Made by a program: the position numbers and the translations under genes. This document shows positions 1-10,145 of a stretch of DNA of 64,000 nt, piece after piece (position 1 is the first letter of the stretch; each line of letters opens with the position of its first letter). A model generated the notes under the pieces. That model made no database searches. It saw nothing but the letters and a program-made list of their open reading frames with translations, and had not been told where the DNA came from. Location: NCBI RefSeq assembly GCF_004362515.1, contig NZ_SNXU01000001.1, forward strand, positions 4,030,001 through 4,094,000. The letters are read 5' to 3'. Source of the DNA: Actinokineospora alba (GTDB lineage: Bacteria; Actinomycetota; Actinomycetes; Mycobacteriales; Pseudonocardiaceae).

Positions 1-1
1 G

Positions 2-427
2 AATCTCGCCTGGTTGCCGATCTTCGTGGCACTGGGTGTTTGGGCGTTTCCGGACCGCCCGTGGGTTGTGGTGGCCTGGGTGCTTCTCTTCGCGGCCGTG
101 ATGATCGCAGCCGTTGCTTTTCGGCTCCATCGCCACCCGATGCTGCATCGGCTGCCCGAACTTGTCGAAGCAGGCCCGTGGACGCCCGTTCAGGCGAGCC
201 TTCGGCCGTGGCAGGCGCGGACGGACGACACCGCTCAGGCGTCGGCGGTGATCCGGCTCGCCGATGGGCGGACGATGACCGCCGACATGCGGTCGGCGTC
301 GGTGGACCTGCTCGGGACGGTGTGGGACACCGGCACGCTGTGGTTCGCGGGGGAGCCGGAGCCGGGCAAGACCATGGCCGCGGGGTACCCCGGATACCCG
401 CTGCTGGCCGTGGCGGTGATCCGATGA
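2..427 (+). CDS. Membrane protein of unknown function, paralogue 1 of 3 (5' end outside window)
   Basis: The frame is open from the first codon, so the N-terminus lies upstream; 141 residues are visible. Two hydrophobic stretches (about residues 4-15 and 20-38) are followed by a soluble domain ending in the motif GYPGYPLLAVA. The next two genes end with the same motif and share the preceding pattern SVDLLG...WF..xPxxGKT. The TGA stop overlaps the ATG of the next gene (ATGA), so the three are translationally coupled. I do not recognise the family and infer only that it is a membrane-anchored paralogue set. The start cannot be placed. Confidence 0.7.
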   Translation, partial: NLAWLPIFVALGVWAFPDRPWVVVAWVLLFAAVMIAAVAFRLHRHPMLHRLPELVEAGPWTPVQASLRPWQARTDDTAQASAVIRLADGRTMTADMRSASVDLLGTVWDTGTLWFAGEPEPGKTMAAGYPGYPLLAVAVIR

Positions 428-1437
428 CCGTCGCCTCGCTCCACGAGCCCGCCCAAGATCGGCCCGCTATGGCCGACTTGACGACGGCGATCCTGTTCGA
501 CCTGATGCGCCAGCGCGCATGGCGCCTTGTGGCCGCATGCGTCCTCATCGCGGTGGCGATAGGTCCGTTGGCCGCGCTCACGGCTCACGGTCTTGAAGAG
601 AATCCCCCGTACCCGCTGGCGAGCGGTCTCGTCCTCATCTGGATCTTCGCGGCGTTCAACTCACTGTGGATCTTGTGGGTTCCTCGCTCGGCGCCGCTGC
701 TGCGGACGTGGGCTTGGCGCCCGGCGCGAGCCCGTGTGGTGCGGGCGGGACGCCCCTCCTTCACCTCGCTGATCGAGTGCGACGGCGACCTCGTTCTGCG
801 GGTCGACAGGCTGTCCCCTGCACACCACGCGCTCATCGCCCGGACTGGCCGGGTGTGGGTCGTCGGTTGCGACGACAAGGGCTGGGCGGCGGTGCGGGTG
901 GACGGCTCGCACGTGGTGTTCCCAGCGCGGCGGGCCAAGGTGTCGCGGGAAGTGCCCGTGCAGGCGGAAGGCGACGTCACGGCGCTCACTGCCGCGCGGA
1001 TGCGTTTTGGCGCCACGGCCCAAATCTGCTTACTTTCCGGGGTATTGGCGTGGACGGCGGTGATGCTCGCGCTGGATGTCCGCCTGACCTACTTGGGCAG
1101 CATCCTCGGCCTTTCGGTGGCGATGGCGGCCAAGCGACGCTTCTCGCTCGTCGACCGAAAGCTGCCCGCGTTGGTCGCGGACGCTGAGTGGTGTGAGCTG
1201 CCGGTCTCGATGAACCCCTGGTTCTGGCGGGAGGACGGCACTTCGACGGCTGAGGGTGTGGTCGCGCTGCCGGACGGTCGCACGCTCGCCCTGCGAATGC
1301 CCAACGCCACCGTCGATCTGCTCGGCACCATCTACGAAAGGGGAACAGGATGGTTCTCGGCGCCCCCCGCGAGCGGGAAGACCGTGGCGGTGGGATTCCC
1401 CGGGTATCCGCTGCTGGCCGTGGCCACGATCCGATGA
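424..1437 (+). CDS. Membrane protein of unknown function, paralogue 2 of 3
   Basis: 337 residues from the ATG inside the ATGA overlap with the preceding gene. Layout: short polar N-terminus with a conserved DRPAMADxTTA segment, a membrane hairpin (about 35-90), a soluble domain containing RVWVVGCDDKGWAAVRVDG (about 146-165), a second membrane hairpin (about 198-235) and a second soluble domain ending GFPGYPLLAVATIR. The two halves have the same plan (membrane pair plus beta-rich domain), which suggests internal duplication. It is followed by the third paralogue through another ATGA overlap. Function unknown. The conserved soluble domains would lie on one face of the membrane. Confidence 0.75.
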   Translation: MTVASLHEPAQDRPAMADLTTAILFDLMRQRAWRLVAACVLIAVAIGPLAALTAHGLEENPPYPLASGLVLIWIFAAFNSLWILWVPRSAPLLRTWAWRPARARVVRAGRPSFTSLIECDGDLVLRVDRLSPAHHALIARTGRVWVVGCDDKGWAAVRVDGSHVVFPARRAKVSREVPVQAEGDVTALTAARMRFGATAQICLLSGVLAWTAVMLALDVRLTYLGSILGLSVAMAAKRRFSLVDRKLPALVADAEWCELPVSMNPWFWREDGTSTAEGVVALPDGRTLALRMPNATVDLLGTIYERGTGWFSAPPASGKTVAVGFPGYPLLAVATIR

Positions 1438-2435
1438 CCATCACCGAGCCCCGAACCGACCGGCCGGCCATGGCCGACCCGACGACGGCTGCACTGTTCC
1501 GCGCGCATCGCCGGGACGGGATCGTCCTGGTCTGCGCCGGACTGCTCCTGCCGTTGTGCGGCTGGTTCATGCTGTCGCTGGACGATGGCGGGTATTCGAC
1601 GCCACTCATGCTCGGGTTCGGCGTGCTCGGGCTCGTCATCGCCGCGCGGGTCCGACTGTGGGTTCGCTGGCTGCGGCCCGGTGGACAGCTGCTGCGGGCG
1701 GAGGCCTGGCGCCCGGTCGCCGCGCGGGTGGCGCGGGCGGGCAGGCCGTGGTGGAACTCGGATGTGCGCCTCGACGATGGCACCGCGCTGCGGGTGACCG
1801 AGCTGACTGCCGCCCACCACGCGTTGATCGCGCGAACCGGTCGGGTGTGGGTGGTCGGACCGGACGACTCCGGCTGGGCTGCCCTGCGCGTCGACGGTGT
1901 GCGGAATGCGTTGCCCGCCCAACGGATCCGCGGAGCGGTAGGCCAGCCGCCGGTGGCCGGGGACGTGACGGCCCTCGCCGCCGCGCAGCTGCGCGCACGG
2001 TCCTTCGTGCCCGTGTGGATCCTTGTCGGCTGGGTGCCGTGGACCGCCTGGTGGATCGCGTCCAGCGGAAGCTGGTCGATCATCGGTTCGCTGATCGGAT
2101 GGGCAGTCGTGGTCTTCGGCACTCGCGAGCGGCTCCTCGACCGGCATCTGCCCGCGTTCGTGGCGGGTGCCGAGTGGACCCCGTTGGAGGTGACCTTGAA
2201 GCCGTGGGGCGTCGGCCAGGGCGGGCACACCCGCGCTGACGGCCGGGTGTGGTTCGCCGACGGGACGTCGTCTCCGCTGTCGATGCCCAACGCGTCGGTC
2301 GACCTGCTCGCGGCCGCGCACGAAGCCGAGTCCCTCTGGTTCTCCGAGCGGCCGGAGCCGGGGAAGACCCTGGCGGTGGGGTTCCCCGGCTACCCGCTGC
2401 TTGCGATCGCGAAAGTCAGCTCAGTGCGAACGTGA
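1434..2435 (+). CDS. Membrane protein of unknown function, paralogue 3 of 3
   Basis: 333 residues, coupled to paralogue 2 by ATGA. It has the same plan: DRPAMADPTTAALF near the N-terminus, membrane hairpin, RVWVVGPDDSGWAALRVDG, second hairpin, and C-terminal GFPGYPLLAIA followed by a short extra tail (KVSSVRT). The stop lies 20 bp inside the 3' end of the convergent lipB gene, so the two coding regions overlap tail to tail. Tandem triplication with 4-bp overlaps suggests the products act together, perhaps as a hetero-oligomer. That is inference; no family name is offered. Confidence 0.75.
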   Translation: MTITEPRTDRPAMADPTTAALFRAHRRDGIVLVCAGLLLPLCGWFMLSLDDGGYSTPLMLGFGVLGLVIAARVRLWVRWLRPGGQLLRAEAWRPVAARVARAGRPWWNSDVRLDDGTALRVTELTAAHHALIARTGRVWVVGPDDSGWAALRVDGVRNALPAQRIRGAVGQPPVAGDVTALAAAQLRARSFVPVWILVGWVPWTAWWIASSGSWSIIGSLIGWAVVVFGTRERLLDRHLPAFVAGAEWTPLEVTLKPWGVGQGGHTRADGRVWFADGTSSPLSMPNASVDLLAAAHEAESLWFSERPEPGKTLAVGFPGYPLLAIAKVSSVRT

Positions 2436-3150
2436 CACCGGGGCTGGCGGGCTCCGGCTTGTCCAGCCAGTGGTCGGACACCGCGAGCGCGCCTTCCAGC
2501 GCGTCCAAGACCAGTGCGCGGGCCAGGGGGAGCACCTCGGCCACGGTGACCGTGCGGCCCAGTTCCTTCGACAGGGACGTGACACCGGCGTCGCGGATGC
2601 CGCAGGGGACGATCCGGTCGAACGCGCCCAGGTCGGCGTCGCAGTTGATCTCGAAGCCGTGCATGGTGACGCCGCGCTGCACGCGGATGCCGATGGCGGC
2701 GATCTTGCGTTCCGGGCGGGTCTCGTCGGCGGCCAGCCAGACACCGCTGCGGCCCTCCACGCGGCCCGTGCGCAGGCCCAGCTTGGCGCACACGGCGATG
2801 AGGGCTTCCTCGATGCGCCGGACGTACTGCACCACGTCGACCGGGTCGGACAGCATGACGATCGGGTAGCCGACGAGCTGGCCGGGGCCGTGCCAGGTGA
2901 TCTTGCCGCCGCGGTCGACGTCGATCACCGGGGTGCCGTCGTCGGGGCGCTCGTCGGGCTCGGTGCGCTTGCCCGCGGTGTAGACCGACGGGTGCTCCAG
3001 CAGCAGGAGGGTGTCCTCCCCGGTGCCGTCGGCGCGGGCGTGCGCGAGTTCGCGCTGCAGGTCCCAGGCCTCGAGGTAGTCGATGGTGCCGACCTCGCGC
3101 ACCGAGACCGGTCGGGTGTCGGCGCGACAGGAGATGTTCGCTGTGCTCAC
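2416..3150 (-). CDS. lipB: Octanoyl-[acyl carrier protein]:protein N-octanoyltransferase LipB
   Basis: LipB moves octanoyl from ACP to the lipoyl-domain lysine of 2-oxoacid dehydrogenase E2 subunits and GcvH; LipA then inserts sulfur. The 244-residue protein shows the family motif RGGKITWHGPGQLVGYPI (80-97), the catalytic Lys (K149 in ERKIAAIG) and the acyl-accepting Cys (C183 in VPCGI). GTG start. It lies in a minus-strand cluster with sucB and lpd, its likely client proteins. The adjacent lipA usual in actinobacteria is not in this window; the three-paralogue cassette occupies its expected position. Confidence 0.95.
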   Translation of the reverse strand: MSTANISCRADTRPVSVREVGTIDYLEAWDLQRELAHARADGTGEDTLLLLEHPSVYTAGKRTEPDERPDDGTPVIDVDRGGKITWHGPGQLVGYPIVMLSDPVDVVQYVRRIEEALIAVCAKLGLRTGRVEGRSGVWLAADETRPERKIAAIGIRVQRGVTMHGFEINCDADLGAFDRIVPCGIRDAGVTSLSKELGRTVTVAEVLPLARALVLDALEGALAVSDHWLDKPEPASPGVTFALS

Positions 3151-3159
3151 CCCGCGACC

Positions 3160-3744
3160 CTACGCCGTCGGTTTCGGCGCCGGCAGCAGTCGCAGCGCGA
3201 GCGCGGTCAGCAGGCCGACGCCGAGGACGCCGAGGGTGGCTCCGACCAGGTCCGTCAGCCAGTGCACGTCGAGGAGCACCCGGCAGAGTGCGGCGAGGAC
3301 CACAGCCGAGGCCGACACCAGCACCGCCATCCGCACCCGCTCACGGGCCAGCCACGCGCACAGGACCACGGCGGTGAACCCGACCGACGCCACCGATACC
3401 ACGTGCCCGCTGGGGAAGCTGAAATCCGGGTAGTCCGTCGGCCGGGCCCGCTCGAACAGCGGTTTGACCAGCGACACCGCCCGGCACGCCGCCAGCAGCA
3501 GCGCCGCCCGCAGCAGCAACCCGGCCCTGGGGCGCACGAGCGCCGCCGCCACCAGCAGGCCGACCACCGCGACCGCGGGCAGGATCGGCCCGAGCACAAC
3601 CGTCACGACCGACGCCACCGACCGCAGCCCCAAGCCGTCGCCCGCGGTGTCGGCGACGAACCGGTCGACGTCCGGGACCGGTCCTGACACCACCAGGCCG
3701 AGCAGGATGAACGCGATCACCAGCGCCGCACCGAGTGACCTCAC
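3160..3744 (-). CDS. PAP2-family membrane phosphatase
   Basis: 194 residues with five to six membrane segments and all three phosphatase signatures: K94...RARP (94-102), FPSGH (110-114) and CR...H161..TD165. Such enzymes remove phosphate from lipid phosphates such as phosphatidic acid or polyprenyl diphosphates at the membrane. The GTG start at 3744 overlaps the TGA of the upstream epimerase gene (GTGA), so translation is coupled. This is why the short frame, and not the longer one running back to 4650, is taken as the gene. The substrate cannot be told from sequence. Confidence 0.85.
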   Translation of the reverse strand: MRSLGAALVIAFILLGLVVSGPVPDVDRFVADTAGDGLGLRSVASVVTVVLGPILPAVAVVGLLVAAALVRPRAGLLLRAALLLAACRAVSLVKPLFERARPTDYPDFSFPSGHVVSVASVGFTAVVLCAWLARERVRMAVLVSASAVVLAALCRVLLDVHWLTDLVGATLGVLGVGLLTALALRLLPAPKPTA

Positions 3745-4625
3745 TGCCCTTCGACCGCCTCCAGCGCGGCGTCGACAGTGTTGAACGTGAAGGTGAAGCC
3801 GTTGTCCAGCAACACCTTCGGCACGACCCGCTGGCTGAGCAGGATCTCGTCGGCCAGGTCGCCCAGCGCGGCTTTGAGCGCGAAGCGCGGCACGGTGAAG
3901 GGGGCCGGGCGGTGCTTGACCCGGCCGAACGCGGCGGTGAACTCGGCGTTCGTCGCGGGCGTCGGACCGGCCAGGTTGACTGGCCCGGCGACATCGCCGC
4001 CCAGCAGGAACACCAGCCCGCCGATGTGGTCGTCGAGGTGGATCCACGGCATGTACTGCTCGCCGCTGCCGAGCTTGCCGCCCAGCGCCAGGGCGAACAG
4101 CGGGCGCAGCGGCCCGAGCAGGCCGCCCTTGCGCGACAGGACCGACGCGGTGCGGGCCAGCACGACCCGGGTGCCCGCCGCCTTCGCGGGCTCCGTGGCG
4201 GCCTCCCAGTGCGCGCACAGCTCGGCGAGGAATCCGCGGCCGACCGGCGCGGACTCGTCGACCGTCGAGGCGCCCGTGTCGCCGTAGACGCCGACCGCCG
4301 AGGCGTTGATCAACACCGGCACACCGGTCTCGGCGATCTTCGCCGCCAGCACCTCGGTGGGCTCGATCCGGCTGTCGAGCAGCACCTGCTTGCGCGCCTG
4401 GCTCCACCGCCGGTCGCCGATGCCCACGCCGCACAGGTTGACCACCGCGTCGACGCCGTCGAGCACGCCGGAGTCCATCCGGCCCGCGGGCGGATCCCAC
4501 TCGCGCTCGTCGGGCGCGTGCGGGGTGCGGCGGACCAGCCGGAGCACCTCGTGCCCGTCCTTGCGGAGCCTGGCGACGAGTGCGGTCCCGATGAGGCCGG
4601 ACGAACCGGCGACGACTACGCGCAT
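3741..4625 (-). CDS. TIGR01777-family NAD(P)-binding epimerase/SDR-like protein
   Basis: 294 residues with an N-terminal Rossmann motif GSSGLIG (8-14), an NASAVGVYG segment and the C-terminal DUF1731-like tail of the TIGR01777 family. A homologue sits between dlaT/sucB and lipB in mycobacteria (Rv2216), so the position is conserved. ATG start. The gene is in the minus-strand lipoate/2-oxoacid dehydrogenase cluster and overlaps the PAP2 gene by 4 bp. The substrate is unknown; a link to lipoate metabolism rests on synteny alone. Confidence 0.85.
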   Translation of the reverse strand: MRVVVAGSSGLIGTALVARLRKDGHEVLRLVRRTPHAPDEREWDPPAGRMDSGVLDGVDAVVNLCGVGIGDRRWSQARKQVLLDSRIEPTEVLAAKIAETGVPVLINASAVGVYGDTGASTVDESAPVGRGFLAELCAHWEAATEPAKAAGTRVVLARTASVLSRKGGLLGPLRPLFALALGGKLGSGEQYMPWIHLDDHIGGLVFLLGGDVAGPVNLAGPTPATNAEFTAAFGRVKHRPAPFTVPRFALKAALGDLADEILLSQRVVPKVLLDNGFTFTFNTVDAALEAVEGQ

Positions 4626-4680
4626 GACCCGATCGTGCCGAATATCCCAAAGGGACGCTTGATCGGGTGGGCCGCTAACG

Positions 4681-4714
4681 CCGCTGGGCCGCCCCGGTCG
4701 GGACGGCCCAGCGG
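4681..4714 (-). terminator. Hairpin terminator after sucB
   Basis: Perfect 11-bp stem (4681-4691 with 4704-4714) around a 12-nt GC-rich loop, just downstream of the sucB stop at 4731 and before the epimerase gene. There is no T-run on the minus strand, so it may only attenuate. Confidence 0.55.
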
Positions 4715-4730
4715 TGTGGAACGGGTGTTC

Positions 4731-6509
4731 TCAGAGGCCGAGTTCGCTCTCGAACGCGCCCTCTTCCAGGCGGTTCTTGACCGCGGTGAGGAAGCGGCCC
4801 GCGTCGGCACCGTCGACCAGGCGGTGGTCATAGGTCAGCGCGAGGTAGACCATCGAGCGGACGGCGATCGTGTCGTCGCCGTTCTCGTCGGTCAGCACCA
4901 CGGGCCGCTTGACGACCAGGCCGACGCCCAGGATGCCGACCTGCGGCAGCTGGATAATCGGCGAGTCCCACAGCGCGCCCTGGCTGCCCAGGTTGGTCAG
5001 GTTGAACGTCGCGCCGAACAGCTCGTCCGGGGTGACCTTGTTCGCCCTGGTGCGCTCCGCGACATCGGCGATCTTGTGCGCGAGGCCCGCGATGTTCAGC
5101 CCGCCCGCGTCGCGGATGGCCGGGGTCAGCAGACCGCGGTCGGTGTCCACGGCGATGCCGAGGTTCTCCGTGCCGTGGTAGGTGACCTCGGTGCCGTCCT
5201 CGCTGATCGAGGCGTTGAGCTTCGGGTGCTGCTTGAGCGCCTCGACGGTCGCCTTGGCGAAGAACGGCAGGAACGTCAGCTTGACGCCCTCACGCTGCTC
5301 GAACGCGGACTTGGCCTTGGACCGCAGCTTCGCGATCTTGGTGACGTCGACCTCGACGACCTGGGTGAGCTGGGCCGCGGTCTGCAGCGACTCGACCATG
5401 CGGCGCGAGACCGTCTGGCGCAGTCGCGACATCTTCTGCGTCGTGCCGCGCAGCGAGGAGTCCGGCCCGGTGGGGGCCTTGCTCGCGGCGGGCGCGGCGG
5501 CGGGGGCCGCGGCGGCGGGCTTGGGCGCCTTGGCCGCCTCAGCGGCTTCCAGGACGTCCTGCTTGCGGATGCGGCCGCCGACGCCGGTGCCCTTCACCGA
5601 CGCGAGGTCGATGTTGTTCTCCGCCGCGAGCTTGCGCACGAGCGGGGTCACGTAGGGGGCGTTGTCGTTGGCGGGCGCGCTCACCGGGGGAGCGGCCGGA
5701 GCCTGCTGCGCTGGAGCCTGCTGGGCCGGAGCCGCCGGGGCGGGCGCGGGCGCTTCCTGGGCGGGCGGCGCCTGCTGAACCGGGGGAGCCTGCTTGGGCG
5801 CCTCAGGCTCAGGGGCCTTGGCCGGAGCCGGGGCCTCCGCCGGAGCGGCGCCCGCCGCCCCGATGACGCCGAGCTTGCCGCCCACGTCGACCGTGGTGTC
5901 CTCGCCCGCGGTGATCTCGAGCAGGGTGCCCGCGACCGGCGACGGGATCTCGGTGTCGACCTTGTCGGTGGACACCTCCAGCAGCGGCTCGTCGACCTCG
6001 ACGGTCTCGCCGACCTGCTTGAGCCAGCGGGTGACGGTGCCCTCGGTGACGCTCTCGCCCAGCGCGGGCATGGTCACGTCGGTGCCCTTGCCGTTGCCGG
6101 TGGGGGCGTCCTGGTCGGGCGCGGGGCCTTCGGTCGCCCCCGAGGAAGGCTCCGCCTCGGCCTGTGGAGCGGGCTCAGGAGCGGGCTGCTCGGTGGACGG
6201 CTCGTCGACCGTGGACTGCTCCTGAGCGGGTTGCTCGGGAGCCTGCTGCTCGGAAGACCCGGAATCAGCGGATCCGTCGCCGATCACCGCGAGCTCGGCG
6301 CCCACGGCGACGGTCTCGTCCTCCTGCGCGACGATCTTCTGCAGGGTGCCCGCGACCGGCGACGGGATCTCGGTGTCGACCTTGTCGGTCGACACCTCCA
6401 GCAACGGCTCGTCGACCTCGACGGTGTCGCCCTCTTGCTTGAGCCACCGGGTGACGGTGCCTTCGGTGACGCTCTCCCCGAGCGCCGGCATCTCTACGGA
6501 GAACGCCAT
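4731..6509 (-). CDS. sucB: 2-oxoacid dehydrogenase E2 (dihydrolipoamide acyltransferase, SucB/DlaT type)
   Basis: 592-residue core subunit that passes acyl groups from E1 to CoA on swinging lipoyl arms. There are two lipoyl domains (about 1-78 and 143-217), each with the lipoylation motif STDKVDTEIPSP (K43 and K183). Ala/Pro-rich linkers follow, then a peripheral-subunit-binding domain (about 284-323, GTGVGGRIRKQDV) and a catalytic domain with YDHRLVDG (H562, D566). The architecture fits the actinobacterial SucB/DlaT family, which may serve pyruvate, 2-oxoglutarate or both. lpd (E3) lies immediately upstream and lipB downstream, so E2, E3 and the lipoylation enzyme are made from one cluster. 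Confidence 0.93.
   Translation of the reverse strand: MAFSVEMPALGESVTEGTVTRWLKQEGDTVEVDEPLLEVSTDKVDTEIPSPVAGTLQKIVAQEDETVAVGAELAVIGDGSADSGSSEQQAPEQPAQEQSTVDEPSTEQPAPEPAPQAEAEPSSGATEGPAPDQDAPTGNGKGTDVTMPALGESVTEGTVTRWLKQVGETVEVDEPLLEVSTDKVDTEIPSPVAGTLLEITAGEDTTVDVGGKLGVIGAAGAAPAEAPAPAKAPEPEAPKQAPPVQQAPPAQEAPAPAPAAPAQQAPAQQAPAAPPVSAPANDNAPYVTPLVRKLAAENNIDLASVKGTGVGGRIRKQDVLEAAEAAKAPKPAAAAPAAAPAASKAPTGPDSSLRGTTQKMSRLRQTVSRRMVESLQTAAQLTQVVEVDVTKIAKLRSKAKSAFEQREGVKLTFLPFFAKATVEALKQHPKLNASISEDGTEVTYHGTENLGIAVDTDRGLLTPAIRDAGGLNIAGLAHKIADVAERTRANKVTPDELFGATFNLTNLGSQGALWDSPIIQLPQVGILGVGLVVKRPVVLTDENGDDTIAVRSMVYLALTYDHRLVDGADAGRFLTAVKNRLEEGAFESELGL
5921..6490 (-). repeat. Near-identical lipoyl-domain coding repeats in sucB
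   Basis: Bases 5921-6070 and 6341-6490 are direct copies exactly 420 bp apart with about 11 differences by eye. They encode the two lipoyl domains. Identity at silent positions suggests recent homogenisation by gene conversion. Confidence 0.85.
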
Positions 6510-6572
6510 GGTTTCGTGGACTCCTCGTGCTTTTCTGCGTTTGGCTGACTGGTGGGCTGAGCCGTCCGGCGG

Positions 6573-7943
<1,371 letters not shown>

Positions 7944-8116
7944 GGGGTCTCCTCGACAAGCGACAGCGTTGTTTTCCGGTGGGCGCGGCGTCGCGGACGA
8001 CGGCTCGCCACCACACGCCATCTTGTCACTATGGGAGGCAGGCTTGCGAGGTGGCCGGGGGTCTCGGGCCATTCACCGGGACAATGGACGCAGACGAGGT
8101 TTCGGAGGTGGCGGAC

Positions 8117-8443
8117 ATGGGGGTTTTCGACTCCCTGCGGCGCAAGCGCAAGCCGGGCGTGCTGCGCGGTGCGACCAAGGAGGACACGAGTCACCTGGAC
8201 GAGTGGGCGGCCAGCCGCACCGGCGTCGAGGCGTACGTGGAACCCAGGACGAACGTGACGGACACGACAATCGTGCTGGTCGCCCACGACGGCGAGTGGA
8301 CCCGGCGGCGCATCGCCGACCCGGAGGCCGCCTTCGCCTTCGCCAAGAAGCGCGCCATGCCGATCTACGAGGTCGCCAAGGTCGGCTACCCACAACGCAT
8401 GCGCGACTACATGGCCCGCCAGAAACGCGAAGGCCGCCCCTGA
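8117..8443 (+). CDS. Conserved hypothetical protein, 108 residues
   Basis: ATG start chosen for the GGAGG seven bases upstream; an in-frame GTG lies inside that ribosome site. The protein is small, basic at both ends (FDSLRRKRKPG, YMARQKREGR) and soluble, with a central HDGEWTRRRI segment. I do not recognise it. It is divergent from lpd and convergent with pepA, with a strong hairpin at the junction. A housekeeping role is plausible from the setting, but nothing in the sequence shows one. Confidence 0.75.
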   Translation: MGVFDSLRRKRKPGVLRGATKEDTSHLDEWAASRTGVEAYVEPRTNVTDTTIVLVAHDGEWTRRRIADPEAAFAFAKKRAMPIYEVAKVGYPQRMRDYMARQKREGRP

Positions 8444-8446
8444 CTC

Positions 8447-8479
8447 CCGTACCCCGCCATCGGCGATGGCGGGGTACGG
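8447..8479. terminator. Bidirectional hairpin terminator
   Basis: Perfect 15-bp GC-rich stem (8447-8461 with 8465-8479) and a 3-nt loop in the 43-bp gap between the convergent stops of the 108-residue protein gene and pepA. Confidence 0.8.
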
Positions 8480-8486
8480 CGCGGGG

Positions 8487-9977
8487 TCAGCCGTTGGCGG
8501 CGATGTCGGCCAGGACGGCGGCGAGGGTGCGGACGGGGAGACCCGTGCCGCCGGAGGACGTGTAGCCCCACGGCTCGCCGGTGTTGTAGGCCGGACCCGC
8601 GCAGTCGATGTGCGCCCACGGGGTGCCCTCGGAGACGAACTCGCGCAGGAAGACGCCCGCGGCGAGCATGCCGCCCCAGCGGTGGCCGGTGACGTTGGCC
8701 AGGTCGGCCAGGCGGGAATCGAGGTCGGCCCGCAGCTCCTCGGGCAGCGGCATCGCCCAGCCACCCTCACCGGTGGCCTGCGCGATGCCCGCGACGCGGT
8801 CGCGGAACTCGTCGGAGCCCATGATCCCGCAGGTCCGGGTGCCCAGGGCGACCAGCTGCGCGCCGGTCAGCGTCGACGTCTCGATCAGGTAGTCGGGGTT
8901 GTCCTCGCACGCGCGCACGATCGCGTCGGACAGGATCAGGCGGCCCTCGGCGTCGGTGTTGAGGATCTCGACGGTCTTGCCGCCGTACATCGTCAGCACG
9001 TCGCCCGGGCGGTAGGCGGCGCCCGAGGGCATGTTCTCCGCCATCGGCACGGTCGCGGTGATCTCCAGCGGGTACTTGAGCTTCGCGGCGAGGACGACCG
9101 TGGCGATCACGGCGGCGGCGCCGCTCATGTCGGAGGTCATCTGCTCCATGTGCAGCGCGGGCTTGATCGAGATGCCGCCGGTGTCGAAGGTGATGCCCTT
9201 GCCGACGAGCGCGACCTTCTTCTTCGCCTTCGGGCCCTTGTAGGTGAGCCGGACCAGGCGCGGCTGGCGGGTCGAGCCGGTGCCGACGCCCAGGATGCCG
9301 CCGAAGCCGCCCTTGCGCAGCGCCTTCTCGTCGAGGATCTCCACGTCGACGCCCACGGCCTTGGCCAGCGCGGCGGCCTTCTCGGCGAACGACGCGGGGA
9401 ACAGGTCGTTGGGCGGGGTGTTCACGAAGTCGCGGGCCGTCGCGACGGCCTCGGCGATCGCGGTCGCGGCCTTGAGGGTCGCGCGGTGGTCCTTCGCGTC
9501 GCCCTCAGCGGGGCTGGCCAGGTCGACCTTCGCGAGCTGGCCGTTCTTCGGCTCCGACTTGTATCCGGTGAACCGGTAGGCGCCCAGGACGGTGCCCTCC
9601 ACGGCGGCGTGCAGGTCGACGCTGGAGAGCGTCGTCGCGACCCGCTTGCTGTCGGAGAGGGAGCGGGTGGCCGCACCGGAGGCGCGCCGCACCTGCTCGG
9701 CGGTGATGTCACCGTCGACCTTGCCCATGCCCGCGGCCACGACGAGGGCGGCGGGCAGCTTGCCCAGCGTCGGGAGCTTGACGACCTCGCCCGCCTTGCC
9801 GGTCGCGCCCAGGGTGCTCAGCAGGTCGGTCAGCGAACCGTCGAACGCCGCGTCCACCAACTCGCCGCCGGGGGCGAGCGCGACGCCCGCACCGTTCTGC
9901 ACGGTGCCGATCACGATGGCGTCGACGGTGGCCTCGGACACCGGCGCGGTGGCCAGGGCCAGCTTGGGGGCGGTCAC
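8487..9977 (-). CDS. pepA: Leucyl aminopeptidase (M17 family)
   Basis: 496 residues. The N-terminal half is the divergent macrodomain-like region. The C-terminal catalytic domain has VGKGITFDTGGISIKP and the metal/bicarbonate motif NTDAEGRL, which coordinate two metal ions. It removes N-terminal Leu and similar residues from peptides in the cytoplasm, usually as a hexamer. GTG start with GAGGAG upstream. The place between lpd and ilvE matches the mycobacterial pepB (Rv2213) neighbourhood. Confidence 0.95.
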   Translation of the reverse strand: MTAPKLALATAPVSEATVDAIVIGTVQNGAGVALAPGGELVDAAFDGSLTDLLSTLGATGKAGEVVKLPTLGKLPAALVVAAGMGKVDGDITAEQVRRASGAATRSLSDSKRVATTLSSVDLHAAVEGTVLGAYRFTGYKSEPKNGQLAKVDLASPAEGDAKDHRATLKAATAIAEAVATARDFVNTPPNDLFPASFAEKAAALAKAVGVDVEILDEKALRKGGFGGILGVGTGSTRQPRLVRLTYKGPKAKKKVALVGKGITFDTGGISIKPALHMEQMTSDMSGAAAVIATVVLAAKLKYPLEITATVPMAENMPSGAAYRPGDVLTMYGGKTVEILNTDAEGRLILSDAIVRACEDNPDYLIETSTLTGAQLVALGTRTCGIMGSDEFRDRVAGIAQATGEGGWAMPLPEELRADLDSRLADLANVTGHRWGGMLAAGVFLREFVSEGTPWAHIDCAGPAYNTGEPWGYTSSGGTGLPVRTLAAVLADIAANG

Positions 9978-10145
9978 AGATGTGCTCCTCGGTCGTTCGG
10001 AAGGCTCGGGGGGAGTCCTTGTGGGGAACCCGGGCCTGCCTGATCAGGCGGGTCGGCTTGACCAGGTGGTGACGAATGCTAACGACTTGCCGAGGGGATT
10101 CAGCCGGCAGGCCGATGGAGATTTGGCAACCGGTCTGGCACGGTT

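Noticed and set aside
3735..6548. 937-codon open frame on the plus strand opposite sucB
   Set aside because: It mirrors the high-GC third-codon bias of sucB and the epimerase gene and has no ribosome site or family similarity; the minus-strand genes have full catalytic motifs.
7944..8072. N-terminal extension of Lpd to an ATG at 8072
   Set aside because: GAGGAG precedes the GTG at 7943 and the protein family begins there; the extra 43 residues look non-native.
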